Position numbers and translations under genes: made by a program. From NCBI GenBank assembly GCA_025041195.1, contig JAKCFM010000001.1, positions 1,674,001 through 1,738,000 on the forward strand: a stretch of DNA of 64,000 bases. Direction: 5' to 3'. Origin of the DNA: Halobacteriales archaeon YIM A00013 (lineage in GTDB: Archaea > Halobacteriota > Halobacteria > Halobacteriales > Haloarculaceae). Below are positions 8,017 through 15,667 of this stretch, in pieces (within the stretch, counting starts at the first letter, position 1; each line of letters begins with the position of its first letter). The notes under the pieces were generated by a model that was given only the letters and a program-made list of their open reading frames with translations, made no database searches and had not been told where the DNA came from.

Positions 8017-9987
8017 ATGGAAATCGATGACATCGACACCATAGCTGTGCTCGGTGCGGGGAATATGGGCCACGGGATTGCGGAAGTGGCTGCCCTGGCG
8101 GGCTATTCGGTAAACCTCCGGGACATCAACGAGGAGTTCGTACAGGATGGCTACGAGCAGATCGAGTGGAGTCTCGGAAAGCTCGCAGAAAACGACCGGA
8201 TCACTGACGATGACGCCGACGCGGCGCTCGATGCGATCACGCCGCTGGTTTCGATGGAAGAAGCCGTCGGGGATGTGGACGTGATCATTGAGGCCGTTCC
8301 CGAACAGATGTCCATCAAACAGGACGTCTACGGTGAGGTTGAGGAGTATGCGCGTGCGGACACCATCATCGCGTCGAACACCTCCTCGCTGTCGATCACG
8401 GATCTCTCGGAGGTCACCGAGCGAGAGTCACAGTTCTGTGGGATGCACTTTTTCAATCCGCCAGTGCGGATGCAGCTCGTCGAGGTCATCTCCGGAGCGC
8501 ACACTGACGATTCGACGCTCGACGCCATCGAAGCGCTCGCTGAGGACTTCGGAAAGACGCCAGTTCGCGTGCGAAAGGACACGCCCGGCTTCATCGTCAA
8601 CCGAATTCTCGTCCCGTTGATGAACGAGACGTGTTGGCTGGTGTCCGAAGACGAGTCCACGATCGCCGAGATCGACGCCACCACGAAGTACGATGTTGGG
8701 CTCCCGATGGGCGCGTTCGAGCTGGGCGATCAGGTGGGCAATGACGTCACCTATCACGTTCTTGAGTACATGAACGACGTGCTCGGCGATGCCTACGAAC
8801 CAGCGCCGCTTCTGGAGACGGTGATGGACGAAGAGCGCTTCGGGAAAAAGACCGGCGAGGGGTTCTACGACTACGAGAACGGCGACGGCGTTGACATCCC
8901 AACTGACGCGGGCAGTGATGAGATCAAACAGCAGTTGCTCGCCACGATGGCCAACGAGGTTGGCAATCTGGTCGGCCAGGGCGTTGCTCCGCCCGAAGAC
9001 ATTGATCAGGCGGTCCAGCTCGGTGCGGGTTATCCAGAAGGCCCCGCAAAACTGACGGATGCGGCCGGTCTCGAATCGCTCGTCGAACTCCTCGATGAGC
9101 GCTACGAAGCAACTGGTGCAGAGCGCTATGCGGTCTCCGACGGGCTTCGCGAGCACGCCGACGCAGGCGGCTTCTACGATGACGACGATGCGGAGGAGGG
9201 CATCGAGTACGACGCCGTTCGCGTCGAGTATCCCGGCGAGATGGTTGGGCAGATCGTTCTCGATCGCCCACACCGGATGAACACTGTCAGCCCGCAGCTG
9301 CTCGAAGAGCTTGAGCACGCGATCGAGACGCTCGAAGATGACGACGACGTTCGTTCGATCCTTCTCACCGGCGCTGGTGATAAAGCGTTCTCGGCCGGCG
9401 CGGACGTGCAGGCGATGGCTGCCAACGCCGATCCGCTTGAGGCAATCCAGCTTTCGCGGACGGGCCAGCAGGCATTCGGAACGCTTGAAGAGTCCGATCT
9501 GCCGGTCGTTGCTGGTATTGATGGCTACTGTCTGGGCGGTGGCATGGAGCTGGCCACCTGTGCGGACATGCGCGTTGCAACCGAGCGCTCTACCTTCGGT
9601 CAGCCCGAGCTCGATCTCGGACTGCTTCCCGGCTGGGGTGGCACACAGCGCCTCCAGAAGATCATTGGCCAGGGACGTGCCAAGGAGGTCATTCTCACCG
9701 CAGAGCAGTATGACACCGAGACGATGGCAGGGTACGGCTTCGTCAACGATGTTGTCGACAACGACGAGCTCGAAGACGCTGCGTTCGAGCTTGCTGCCGA
9801 TCTCGCAGCTGGCCCGCCAGTCGCCACCCGGTTCACCAAGAAGGCGATGCTCCGTGGCTGGGAGGACGTAGACGCCGGGCTTGAGATCGAATCGCAGGCG
9901 TTCGGCCATCTCATCAGCACCGACGATCTGATGGAAGGCATCACCGCGTTCATGGGCGACGGCGACCCTGAGTTCGAGGGCAAATAG
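8017..9987 (+). CDS. Bifunctional 3-hydroxyacyl-CoA dehydrogenase / enoyl-CoA hydratase
   Basis: 656 aa fusion for two consecutive beta-oxidation steps. The N-terminal Rossmann domain begins at residue 9 with VLGAGNMGHG and contains the HAD signature CGMHFFNPPVRMQLVEV. A second HAD C-terminal domain repeat follows (about 185-390). From about residue 405 the crotonase domain starts, with the oxyanion-hole motifs GDKAFSAGAD (about 451) and GYCLGGGMELATCADMRVA, then GLLPGWGGTQRL. The order HAD then ECH is the reverse of bacterial FadB. The start at 8017 gives the conserved N-terminus; an upstream in-frame start at 7960 falls in the divergent promoter region. A T6 tract follows at 10023-10028. 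Confidence 0.9.
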   Translation: MEIDDIDTIAVLGAGNMGHGIAEVAALAGYSVNLRDINEEFVQDGYEQIEWSLGKLAENDRITDDDADAALDAITPLVSMEEAVGDVDVIIEAVPEQMSIKQDVYGEVEEYARADTIIASNTSSLSITDLSEVTERESQFCGMHFFNPPVRMQLVEVISGAHTDDSTLDAIEALAEDFGKTPVRVRKDTPGFIVNRILVPLMNETCWLVSEDESTIAEIDATTKYDVGLPMGAFELGDQVGNDVTYHVLEYMNDVLGDAYEPAPLLETVMDEERFGKKTGEGFYDYENGDGVDIPTDAGSDEIKQQLLATMANEVGNLVGQGVAPPEDIDQAVQLGAGYPEGPAKLTDAAGLESLVELLDERYEATGAERYAVSDGLREHADAGGFYDDDDAEEGIEYDAVRVEYPGEMVGQIVLDRPHRMNTVSPQLLEELEHAIETLEDDDDVRSILLTGAGDKAFSAGADVQAMAANADPLEAIQLSRTGQQAFGTLEESDLPVVAGIDGYCLGGGMELATCADMRVATERSTFGQPELDLGLLPGWGGTQRLQKIIGQGRAKEVILTAEQYDTETMAGYGFVNDVVDNDELEDAAFELAADLAAGPPVATRFTKKAMLRGWEDVDAGLEIESQAFGHLISTDDLMEGITAFMGDGDPEFEGK

Positions 9988-9990
9988 ACC

Positions 9991-10230
9991 CTAAGCGATA
10001 GCATCCGATATCGCATAGGTCCTTTTTTCGCCACCTGAGTAGCAGCGCCATGGGTACCACGGTCGCCCCCGGAGTACGGGCATCACGATTCTCGCGTCCT
10101 CGAATTCAATATTGTATGCAGTCTCTGTGCCGAAGTTCCGTAACCCCGGTACTTCAGCATCGTACTCGTCGCTCTTGTGAATGTCCCGCTGAATTGGGTG
10201 AGATCGCGTCTGCTCTCTCACTACCCTCAT
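9991..10230 (-). pseudogene. Possible remnant of a cell-surface FxLYD-like domain protein
   Basis: An open frame of 79 codons ends 4 nt from the convergent HAD/ECH stop. Its middle, LRNFGTETAYNIEFED, and its end, YSGGEKRTYAIS, resemble the end of FxLYD-type domains of haloarchaeal surface lipoproteins. There is no signal peptide, and the N-terminus looks random. On the opposite strand (about 10144-10330) another readable stretch is interrupted by a TGA at about 10282 and a TAG at about 10336. I read the region as decayed gene debris. It may equally be coincidence. Confidence 0.25.
10023..10028 (+). terminator. T-tract terminator after the HAD/ECH fusion gene
   Basis: T6 preceded by GGTCC, 36 nt beyond the stop codon. 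It is a candidate archaeal oligo-T terminator. Confidence 0.4.
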
Positions 10231-10489
10231 TTGATTGAAAGTGGTGAAAACGTATACTCCCGTTTCTATGATGAGGATGCCTGAAAGAATATCCTGATTG
10301 AACCCGACGATAATCCCAATCTCGACCGCGAATTATAGGAGAAGCGGAAGTCTACAGACTGTGTTCCAAAAGTCGAAAAATAATTGAACGACATTTTTCT
10401 TGTCTTCCCACCCCCTATAGGCCATAATGAAAATTATTGGCATTAAAGTCTTCTCTGGAAACAGCGCCGCGCTAACCACACGGCCGCTT
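10231..10489. other. Gene-free AT-rich stretch
   Basis: No convincing gene. It continues the fragment-rich zone starting at 9988, with scattered in-frame stops in every readable stretch. No repeat or hairpin of note was seen. Confidence 0.5.
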
Positions 10490-10978
10490 CTATGGTTCGT
10501 CCAAGGTTTCGTGGCGACGATACAGGTAGGCACCACCGCTGAATATGTTGATCACTGGGATCGCCCCACCGAGAATCCACAAGCCGCTCGGATTCCACTT
10601 GCTATTGGCACGAACATATTGGCTGTCGAAGAAGGTGGCCAGTGGAACGCCTACCCATGATGCCAATCCAATGAGTCCGACTAGGGTTGGGCCTACTACG
10701 GCGCTCGGTAACATAAAAAATATCACCCAACCAATAACACTGGCTGCAACTATGTAATACCAATCTTCAGACACCGTGGTCTGATATTGAGATGGATCGT
10801 GTTGCGTCGACCGTGTGGTAGGCGGGGAAGACGAAGTCGTGCTCTGCTGGCCTGGTTCCGATGACTTCTGTTTCTGCCTGTTCTTGACCCCACACGCTGG
10901 ACAGACCTCCGCCTGCTTTTTGATTGGCTCACCACACGATCGGCAGAAAACCTCGTCCGACTCTTTTTGCCGTGTCAT
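10490..10978 (-). CDS. Zinc-ribbon membrane protein, 162 aa
   Basis: The N-terminal zinc ribbon has CRSCG (12-16) and CPACG (26-30), i.e. two CxxC knuckles. A low-complexity Ser/Thr/Gln linker (about 36-70) follows, then about three hydrophobic segments between residues 74 and 155 (including YIVAASVIGWVIFFMLPSAVV). The ribbon is expected in the cytoplasm. It lies 3 nt downstream of the similarly built gene at 10982-11434 and is probably co-transcribed with it. The function is unknown; such zinc-ribbon/TM proteins are common in haloarchaea. Confidence 0.7.
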   Translation of the reverse strand: MTRQKESDEVFCRSCGEPIKKQAEVCPACGVKNRQKQKSSEPGQQSTTSSSPPTTRSTQHDPSQYQTTVSEDWYYIVAASVIGWVIFFMLPSAVVGPTLVGLIGLASWVGVPLATFFDSQYVRANSKWNPSGLWILGGAIPVINIFSGGAYLYRRHETLDEP

Positions 10979-10981
10979 AGT

Positions 10982-11434
10982 TCACCAGGTCTCTCCGTGA
11001 ACTTCCAATTCCTGACGAGCATCCTTTATGATTTTCCGAGAGTGGATAGGGACGATGATAAACCCAAGAAGGAGGTAATTGAAGGTGAGGAAATTAAGAA
11101 CCGCTAACCCAACTTCATCTACGTACCAGTATCCAGCAGGAGTAAGTAGGAAGCCCAGCGCTATTGCAGTTCCTACGTCCTTACGTGCCAGCTTCTGAAG
11201 CTCATATACCCGCGAATCTGGGAGTCCACCTGATGATCCTCGTCCAGTATCGGTGCTCTCTCTCCCTTCTCCGGAAAATTGCCGGACACCACACTCAGGG
11301 CAAATCTCTGCCTCTTCTTTTATGACTTCACCGCAACTCGTACAGTAGACCTCATCGGCTTTCAGTTCTTTTCCACCAGTAGAATCCTCAACCTCAGAGG
11401 AGTCCTCCGACGTATCTGGATCATTAGATGACAT
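10982..11434 (-). CDS. Zinc-ribbon membrane protein, 150 aa
   Basis: A very acidic N-terminus is followed by a zinc ribbon with CTSCG (30-34) and CPECG (44-48), a Gly/Ser linker, and two hydrophobic helices (about 92-130, including VGLAVLNFLTFNYLLLGFIIV). The layout (ribbon, linker, short membrane domain) matches its downstream neighbour, so the pair may be diverged paralogues or partners. The membrane part resembles small TM2-type domains with a GYWYVDEVG turn. The function is unknown. The start ATG is at 11432-11434. Confidence 0.7.
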   Translation of the reverse strand: MSSNDPDTSEDSSEVEDSTGGKELKADEVYCTSCGEVIKEEAEICPECGVRQFSGEGRESTDTGRGSSGGLPDSRVYELQKLARKDVGTAIALGFLLTPAGYWYVDEVGLAVLNFLTFNYLLLGFIIVPIHSRKIIKDARQELEVHGETW

Positions 11435-12067
11435 CTCTTAATGGCTTGAACGCACCCTTACTTAATATTTACCACATAACACCAATTGATTTCCACATAT
11501 TCCTTCCATTCTCAGGACGCGAGAGGTGCGTTACAGCTTTCTCCTCTCGTTATAGATTCTTTTCATCTCACAAATATAGCTTAAATATGAAGCTGTAGTG
11601 TCTATTCGCCGATCTCGGAGGTGGAGTAATCTATGGGTATAATCGGAGGTGGCACAAGTTTGAATACGATCTGGATTCGGATAGCGAGTGACGCCCCGGA
11701 CCTCCAGAAGTTCTGACTATCGAACTCCTGCATCCGATTCTCGAGACGTTGAAGCTTGTCGCTGATTTCGGAGAACTAACCCGAATAGTCGGGTTTGCAC
11801 GCCGAATCCCCGGAAGTATCGGATGCCATATCCTGTACAACGGCGCGATGAATCATTCCGGAGAACGTTCAATTGACTCCTTGCCCTACTCATTCCGGCG
11901 ATCATTTTCAAATTTTGACACACAGAGCAGCACTTGTTTTCGCTCGCTCACGGCATAGTCATGTCATAGAGCCCACGGTTCCTATATCACATACTAACTA
12001 TCACATTTATTTTCGAGGGCGAGTAAGGAGACCGAACGGTCAACTGCGTCGCTCCGTTCACTGGGGT
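11435..12067. other. Intergenic region without a supportable gene
   Basis: About 630 nt. The left third is AT-rich and could hold the promoter of the leftward zinc-ribbon pair. The section 11600-11830 has core-like base composition and protein-like stretches in short frames broken by stops, suggesting an eroded gene. I cannot name it. Confidence 0.4.
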
Positions 12068-12499
12068 ATGGCGATTCACCCCACAGCACAGATTCAGGAT
12101 TCGACCGTCGAGACCGAGCATGTTCGTGAATTTGTGACGGTGCACGATTCGACGGTGGCTGTGGATGCGCGGCTCTACGAGCGGGTGTCGGTCAAGAAAG
12201 CCACGATTGGACCGCACGTCGACATCAACGCCGGCAGCTATGTTGAAAACGCGGCGATTGAATCGAACGTGCAGATCGGCCCGAACGCGTCGGTTGTGGG
12301 CGTCACCCATCGGCTCAGCGAGGCGTCGGGGATGGAACACCGCAACGATCAGTTCGAGGAGATCGTTCTCGAAACGGGAGCGTTCGTAGGTGCGGGGGCC
12401 GTCGTTCTTCCCGGCGTTACGGTGGGAGCGAACGCCGTGATTGGGGCGAACGTCACCGTGACCGATGATGTTCCCGAGGGGGTTGTTATCCGTGGGTAG
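12068..12499 (+). CDS. Gamma-carbonic-anhydrase-like left-handed beta-helix protein
   Basis: 143 aa built of hexapeptide repeats ([LIV]-G-x4), for example IGPHVDINAGSYVENAAI, VQIGPNASVVG and VVLPGVTVGANAVIGANV. This defines the LbH/hexapeptide acyltransferase superfamily. A central loop with VTHRLSEASGMEHRNDQFE interrupts the coils, as in sugar-nucleotide acetyltransferases. The gene is short, and the zinc-ligand histidines of classical gamma-carbonic anhydrases are not clearly laid out, so an acyltransferase role is as likely. The start at 12068 gives the conserved MAIHPTAQI opening. Confidence 0.7.
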   Translation: MAIHPTAQIQDSTVETEHVREFVTVHDSTVAVDARLYERVSVKKATIGPHVDINAGSYVENAAIESNVQIGPNASVVGVTHRLSEASGMEHRNDQFEEIVLETGAFVGAGAVVLPGVTVGANAVIGANVTVTDDVPEGVVIRG

Positions 12500-12542
12500 C
12501 TCTCCCATGTTGCTGGTTGCATAAGCGGCCACGAAAGGCCAT

Positions 12543-12550
12543 GCTTATTA
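12543..12550 (+). promoter_or_regulatory. TATA box of the left tRNA-Glu copy
   Basis: GCTTATTA centred about 29 nt upstream of the mature tRNA 5' end. The right tRNA copy has no equivalent A/T-rich box at this distance. Confidence 0.5.
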
Positions 12551-12566
12551 CCCAGTGGTGCTCACC

Positions 12567-12650
12567 TGGTAATACGCTCGGTTGGTGTAGCCCGGCCAAT
12601 CATGCGGGCCTTTCGAGCCTGCGACACGGGTTCAAATCCCGTACCGAGCA
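12567..12650 (+). repeat. Left 84-bp direct repeat (possible attL)
   Basis: Identical to 17928-18011. It covers TGGTAATAC plus the whole tRNA-Glu gene. The bases immediately outside differ (C versus T on the left, CATAAC versus GTGGTT on the right). The repeats bracket the AT-rich island with the cyclase and S9 hydrolase genes, as expected for integration at a tRNA gene. Confidence 0.75.
12576..12650 (+). tRNA. tRNA-Glu (anticodon TTC), left copy
   Basis: 75 nt. The acceptor stem GCTCGGT pairs with ACCGAGC, with discriminator A at 12650. The anticodon stem CGGGC/GCCTG (one G-U) holds the loop CTTTCGA, giving anticodon TTC. The T arm is ACGGG-TTCAAAT-CCCGT. CCA is not encoded. An identical copy lies at 17937-18011. 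The shared sequence also includes 9 nt of 5' flank (84 nt in total). Confidence 0.95.
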
Positions 12651-12788
12651 CATAACAAATTCTTCACTTCTTAGTGTGGTAAGTTACTGAGTGGTAGTTC
12701 TAGTACTGTCGTGCAGTTGTGTATGGCGGTCGGATGCGATAGTCTACGAACCCTCACCAGTACTGTTCCTTTATTTTGGAGTATCTCT

Positions 12789-13385
12789 TCAGACTCCATC
12801 CGGTCGCCCGTAGTCAGCCAAGAAGGGTTCATCATCAATCACGACGAAGTTTTCTGCCCGAAGCTCTTGGAGGTTGAGCGGAAACATTGCCAGCTCCGCC
12901 GTGGCCCGCTGTAAAAGTGGACGTCCTTCTTCTTTTGGTAGCTCCGTGAGTGGTTCACCATATGGCATGATTAGCCATCGGAATCGACGCTGATGATGAT
13001 CTGGAACTGGGAGCAGCGGCCAATCGCCCGAGATACCGTGGCGATGCCATAGTACAGCTTCACGTTTATTTTGGACAAATCCGCTGGAGAACAGATCGTC
13101 TCCGAACCGGGCCAATTTTACGACATAGTTTGCGAGCGATGACTCGACGGGAAACTGAAGCACACACCGTGCAACACCGATGCCAACGAGATCAAAGCCG
13201 TCGTCAAGTAACGGTGATAGTATTGTTTGTTCACTTTCGTGGATTGTCGATCGTTCCTCACTATCCGGTGAGCAGCCATCTCGCACCGCCTCCTGATCAA
13301 GTCTGTCGGTACAGTAACACAGATCAGTCGCAATGCGATTGATTCTCTGTCGCTCATCCTCTGGGAGTAACCGTTTGGTGGACAT
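12789..13385 (-). CDS. Diverged kinase-like protein of the RiPP-like island
   Basis: 198 aa. Several features are laid out like a reduced protein-kinase fold: a strand with lysine (NYVVKLAR, Lys90), a hinge-like RFRWLIMPYGEPL (about 135-147), ENFVVIDDEPFLADYG with Asn179 and a DYG (191-193) in the place of DFG. A typical HRD motif and glycine loop are missing, so it may be a small kinase or a pseudokinase. A TATA box at 13406-13415 sits 25 nt upstream, so translation is probably leaderless. It is divergent from the 41-aa peptide gene; the start codons are 157 nt apart. A role in tailoring or immunity of the island's peptide is speculation. Confidence 0.55.
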   Translation of the reverse strand: MSTKRLLPEDERQRINRIATDLCYCTDRLDQEAVRDGCSPDSEERSTIHESEQTILSPLLDDGFDLVGIGVARCVLQFPVESSLANYVVKLARFGDDLFSSGFVQNKREAVLWHRHGISGDWPLLPVPDHHQRRFRWLIMPYGEPLTELPKEEGRPLLQRATAELAMFPLNLQELRAENFVVIDDEPFLADYGRPDGV

Positions 13386-13405
13386 ACACCATACTGAAGA
13401 ACGGG

Positions 13406-13415
13406 ATAAAATAAA
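13406..13415 (-). promoter_or_regulatory. TATA box for the kinase-like gene
   Basis: Minus-strand TTTATTTTAT centred 25 nt upstream of the ATG at 13385, the classical spacing for a leaderless haloarchaeal transcript. Confidence 0.6.
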
Positions 13416-13504
13416 TCATTTTAACAATATTGGTATCACAGAGATGGATGCCAGTGAATTTGATTTAGTGATATATAGAATACAATATCCAATAATGCAA
13501 TAGA

Positions 13505-13515
13505 TTTTTATATTA
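13505..13515 (+). promoter_or_regulatory. TATA box for the 41-aa peptide gene
   Basis: TTTTTATATTA ends 27 nt before the ATG at 13542. Transcription would start at or just before the ATG. The box is separate from the divergent kinase-like promoter. Confidence 0.6.
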
Positions 13516-13541
13516 CATGTGCGTGTATAGTACAGTAGACA

Positions 13542-13667
13542 ATGGGTAACGATAATAATGTCCTCGATTCAGGCACAGGCAAAGCACCAGAATACAACAA
13601 ATCTGATACTGTGAGTCTCATCTCTTTGGCCCAGAAAGGGATTAAAGATAAGCTCATACGAAAGTGA
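13542..13667 (+). CDS. 41-aa peptide, candidate RiPP precursor
   Basis: The peptide starts MGNDNNVLDSGTGKAPEY and ends GIKDKLIRK. It has its own TATA box at leaderless distance and lies 79 nt upstream of the lasso-cyclase-like gene on the same strand. In that position, a tiny gene before an asparagine-synthetase-like cyclase is normally the lasso-peptide precursor. However, the usual leader motif (Y-x2-P and a penultimate Thr) and a core beginning with Gly and carrying Asp/Glu at position 7-9 near the C-terminus are not visible. The only such spacing is Gly11 to Glu17, which would leave a 10-residue leader. It contains no cysteine. Its role is inferred from position and promoter only. Confidence 0.5.
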   Translation: MGNDNNVLDSGTGKAPEYNKSDTVSLISLAQKGIKDKLIRK

Positions 13668-13746
13668 AGACTCCAACAGTATTCGATTATAAAATACCAT
13701 ATCTTTACTAGTACATCTTAGCAACCTCTGATTTGTTTTCCATAAT

Positions 13747-15573
13747 ATGAAGAGTGAATTTCATGCATGTATTGATCACCAAGAGAGGACTACAGAACCT
13801 TGCTTTCGTGAATGTTGGATAAAAGATCGACTGAAAAGAGAATCCATCCGTGAGGGGAATGTATCTCTTCATGTCGATAAGTATGAGCACCTTCCAATTT
13901 TGCACGAATTGTATGTGACCGACAACGAATTGCTCATCGCCTTTTCGGGCGAGCTACACGATATAAGCCATGATTTCCATCGCCAGTCAGAAATATCATT
14001 CACTACAAGAACGACGTACGACATTCTTGCAGTTGCATATCGAACGTTCGGCTGGTCATTTCCCAAGCATTTAATCGGTGATTATCACGTTCTCATAGCC
14101 GACTATTCACAAGATCGACTACTCGCTGGCCGAGATCACGTAACAGCAGATCCACTCTTCTTCGCAGTAAAGGACGGTGCAACGTTGGTGAGCACCGATC
14201 TGAGTGCCCTAGCTAACGAGATTCAGGCCGATGTGAACGAAACATATCTGGGACAGCATCTGACCGGTACCATCGAATCTCCTCGTAAAACGTTTTATGA
14301 CAACATATACAGAGTTCCACCTGGTTGTGTCGTGGTGTCGTCACCCGACACGACACAAGTGAGGCGATACTATCATCCCCATCCTGATAATCGCACTACG
14401 TATCGATCCAAATCCACCGAGGAGTTGGCAGAGACTTTGCGAGAGTTACTTGAAGACGCTATCGACTGTCGAACCATTCAGACGGAGACAGTAGGGGTAT
14501 TTATGAGCGGTGGGGCCGATTCGACAGCCCTTGCTACCATCGCTAACGATCAATATTCGTCGCCCTCTCTGAAGACGTATTCCTACACGTATCCATCTAC
14601 CACTGCAATAAACGAGAATCAAGGCATTGAGGCCGTCGTCAGCGAAAAAGGACTCCACAACGAACAAATCAGCGTCGACGATTACTGGGTGCTGAAGGAT
14701 AAGACACTCTACGAACGAGCGTGGGCCTACGCCCCTGCTGTCGATTCTCTACTCCAACCGAAACATGAATTGATACAACGAGCAGCAGCTGATGGCGTAG
14801 GAACGGTGCTTGTCGGTGACAACGGTAATATGCTGGATGGTTATCGAATATCAATAGCCGATGCGTTCGCCACCGGACAGTATCTTGATGCGATTAAAAC
14901 AGCCCAGGAAGATCCAACATACACGACTCTGGCCTGTCTAGTACAGTACGGTCTTTTTCCGCTCTTGTCAATCGGCGAAGTAGAGTATCTACCTCCAAGA
15001 CAGGTTCAATCGCCCGTAAGAGATCGGCTTTCCGACCACATACGAACTCAGGTGGAGGATATTCGGCGATCGCCCCGGCGATGTAAGTCACTCCAAGCTC
15101 ACAGTGACCAAGCTCTCTATCGTGTGCTCACCTCCCCGATTTTCGACTACCGATACGACATTTTCCGTAAGATAGCTAAGTATCACGGGGTAAACGTCAT
15201 TGATCCCTATCAAGACCTCCGCCTTGTTGAGTTTGTGTTCGATCTTCCGCTGACAGCGAATCTCCAACGCGGATATAACAAAGCTATCTTCCGCCGTGCA
15301 CTGTCTGACGTATTACCGAAACAGATCCTTACTCGACGCAAAACAGACCGCGTGGAGGAAGAGGTAGCGGACGGGTTGCGCCAGGAAATAGAGTATCTCG
15401 GATCACTTCTTTCGGAGTCATATCTTACTGACTACGGTATTGTCTCCGATCGTCGTTCAATCCCTGACCTACACCAAGCTATAGACGCGTTCGGGTCACT
15501 CGAAACGGCTGATGTAGATCTATGGCAGCACATATCTGCGCAAGCATGGCTTGAACAGCGACAGAGCAAGTAA
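13747..15573 (+). CDS. Asparagine-synthetase-like, lasso-peptide-cyclase-type protein
   Basis: 608 aa. The N-terminal part (about 20-200) is a glutaminase-fold domain with HLIGDYHVLIADYSQDRLLAGRD, but the protein starts MKSEF and has no Cys2, so it cannot hydrolyse glutamine. The C-terminal synthetase domain has the ATP pyrophosphatase loop SGGADS (254-259). Loss of Cys2 with retention of the ATP loop is the hallmark of lasso-peptide macrolactam synthetases (McjC type), which adenylate an Asp/Glu side chain and close the ring onto the N-terminus. The gene sits between a 41-aa peptide gene and an S9 hydrolase. A TATA-like TTATAAAAT at 13687-13695 could also drive it alone. An asparagine synthetase paralogue with another amide-forming role is the alternative. 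Confidence 0.7.
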   Translation: MKSEFHACIDHQERTTEPCFRECWIKDRLKRESIREGNVSLHVDKYEHLPILHELYVTDNELLIAFSGELHDISHDFHRQSEISFTTRTTYDILAVAYRTFGWSFPKHLIGDYHVLIADYSQDRLLAGRDHVTADPLFFAVKDGATLVSTDLSALANEIQADVNETYLGQHLTGTIESPRKTFYDNIYRVPPGCVVVSSPDTTQVRRYYHPHPDNRTTYRSKSTEELAETLRELLEDAIDCRTIQTETVGVFMSGGADSTALATIANDQYSSPSLKTYSYTYPSTTAINENQGIEAVVSEKGLHNEQISVDDYWVLKDKTLYERAWAYAPAVDSLLQPKHELIQRAAADGVGTVLVGDNGNMLDGYRISIADAFATGQYLDAIKTAQEDPTYTTLACLVQYGLFPLLSIGEVEYLPPRQVQSPVRDRLSDHIRTQVEDIRRSPRRCKSLQAHSDQALYRVLTSPIFDYRYDIFRKIAKYHGVNVIDPYQDLRLVEFVFDLPLTANLQRGYNKAIFRRALSDVLPKQILTRRKTDRVEEEVADGLRQEIEYLGSLLSESYLTDYGIVSDRRSIPDLHQAIDAFGSLETADVDLWQHISAQAWLEQRQSK

Positions 15574-15584
15574 CAATACATTTT

Positions 15585-15597
15585 ATTTATAATTTGT
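15585..15597 (+). promoter_or_regulatory. AT-rich promoter candidate before the S9 hydrolase gene
   Basis: ATTTTATTTATAA-like stretch directly after the cyclase stop, about 75 nt before the ATG at 15668. It would give a short 5' leader. A weak AGAGGAAG lies immediately before the ATG. Confidence 0.35.
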
Positions 15598-15667
15598 GAG
15601 TGCGTCAAAGTATCACATTTACTCTACTGCTCCGTACTACTAACTCGCTGTCTGTGGTAGAGGAAGT

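Noticed and set aside
8428-9909. 493-codon minus-strand frame opposite the HAD/ECH fusion
   Set aside because: The sense strand encodes two clear enzyme domains; the antisense product has no motif or promoter.
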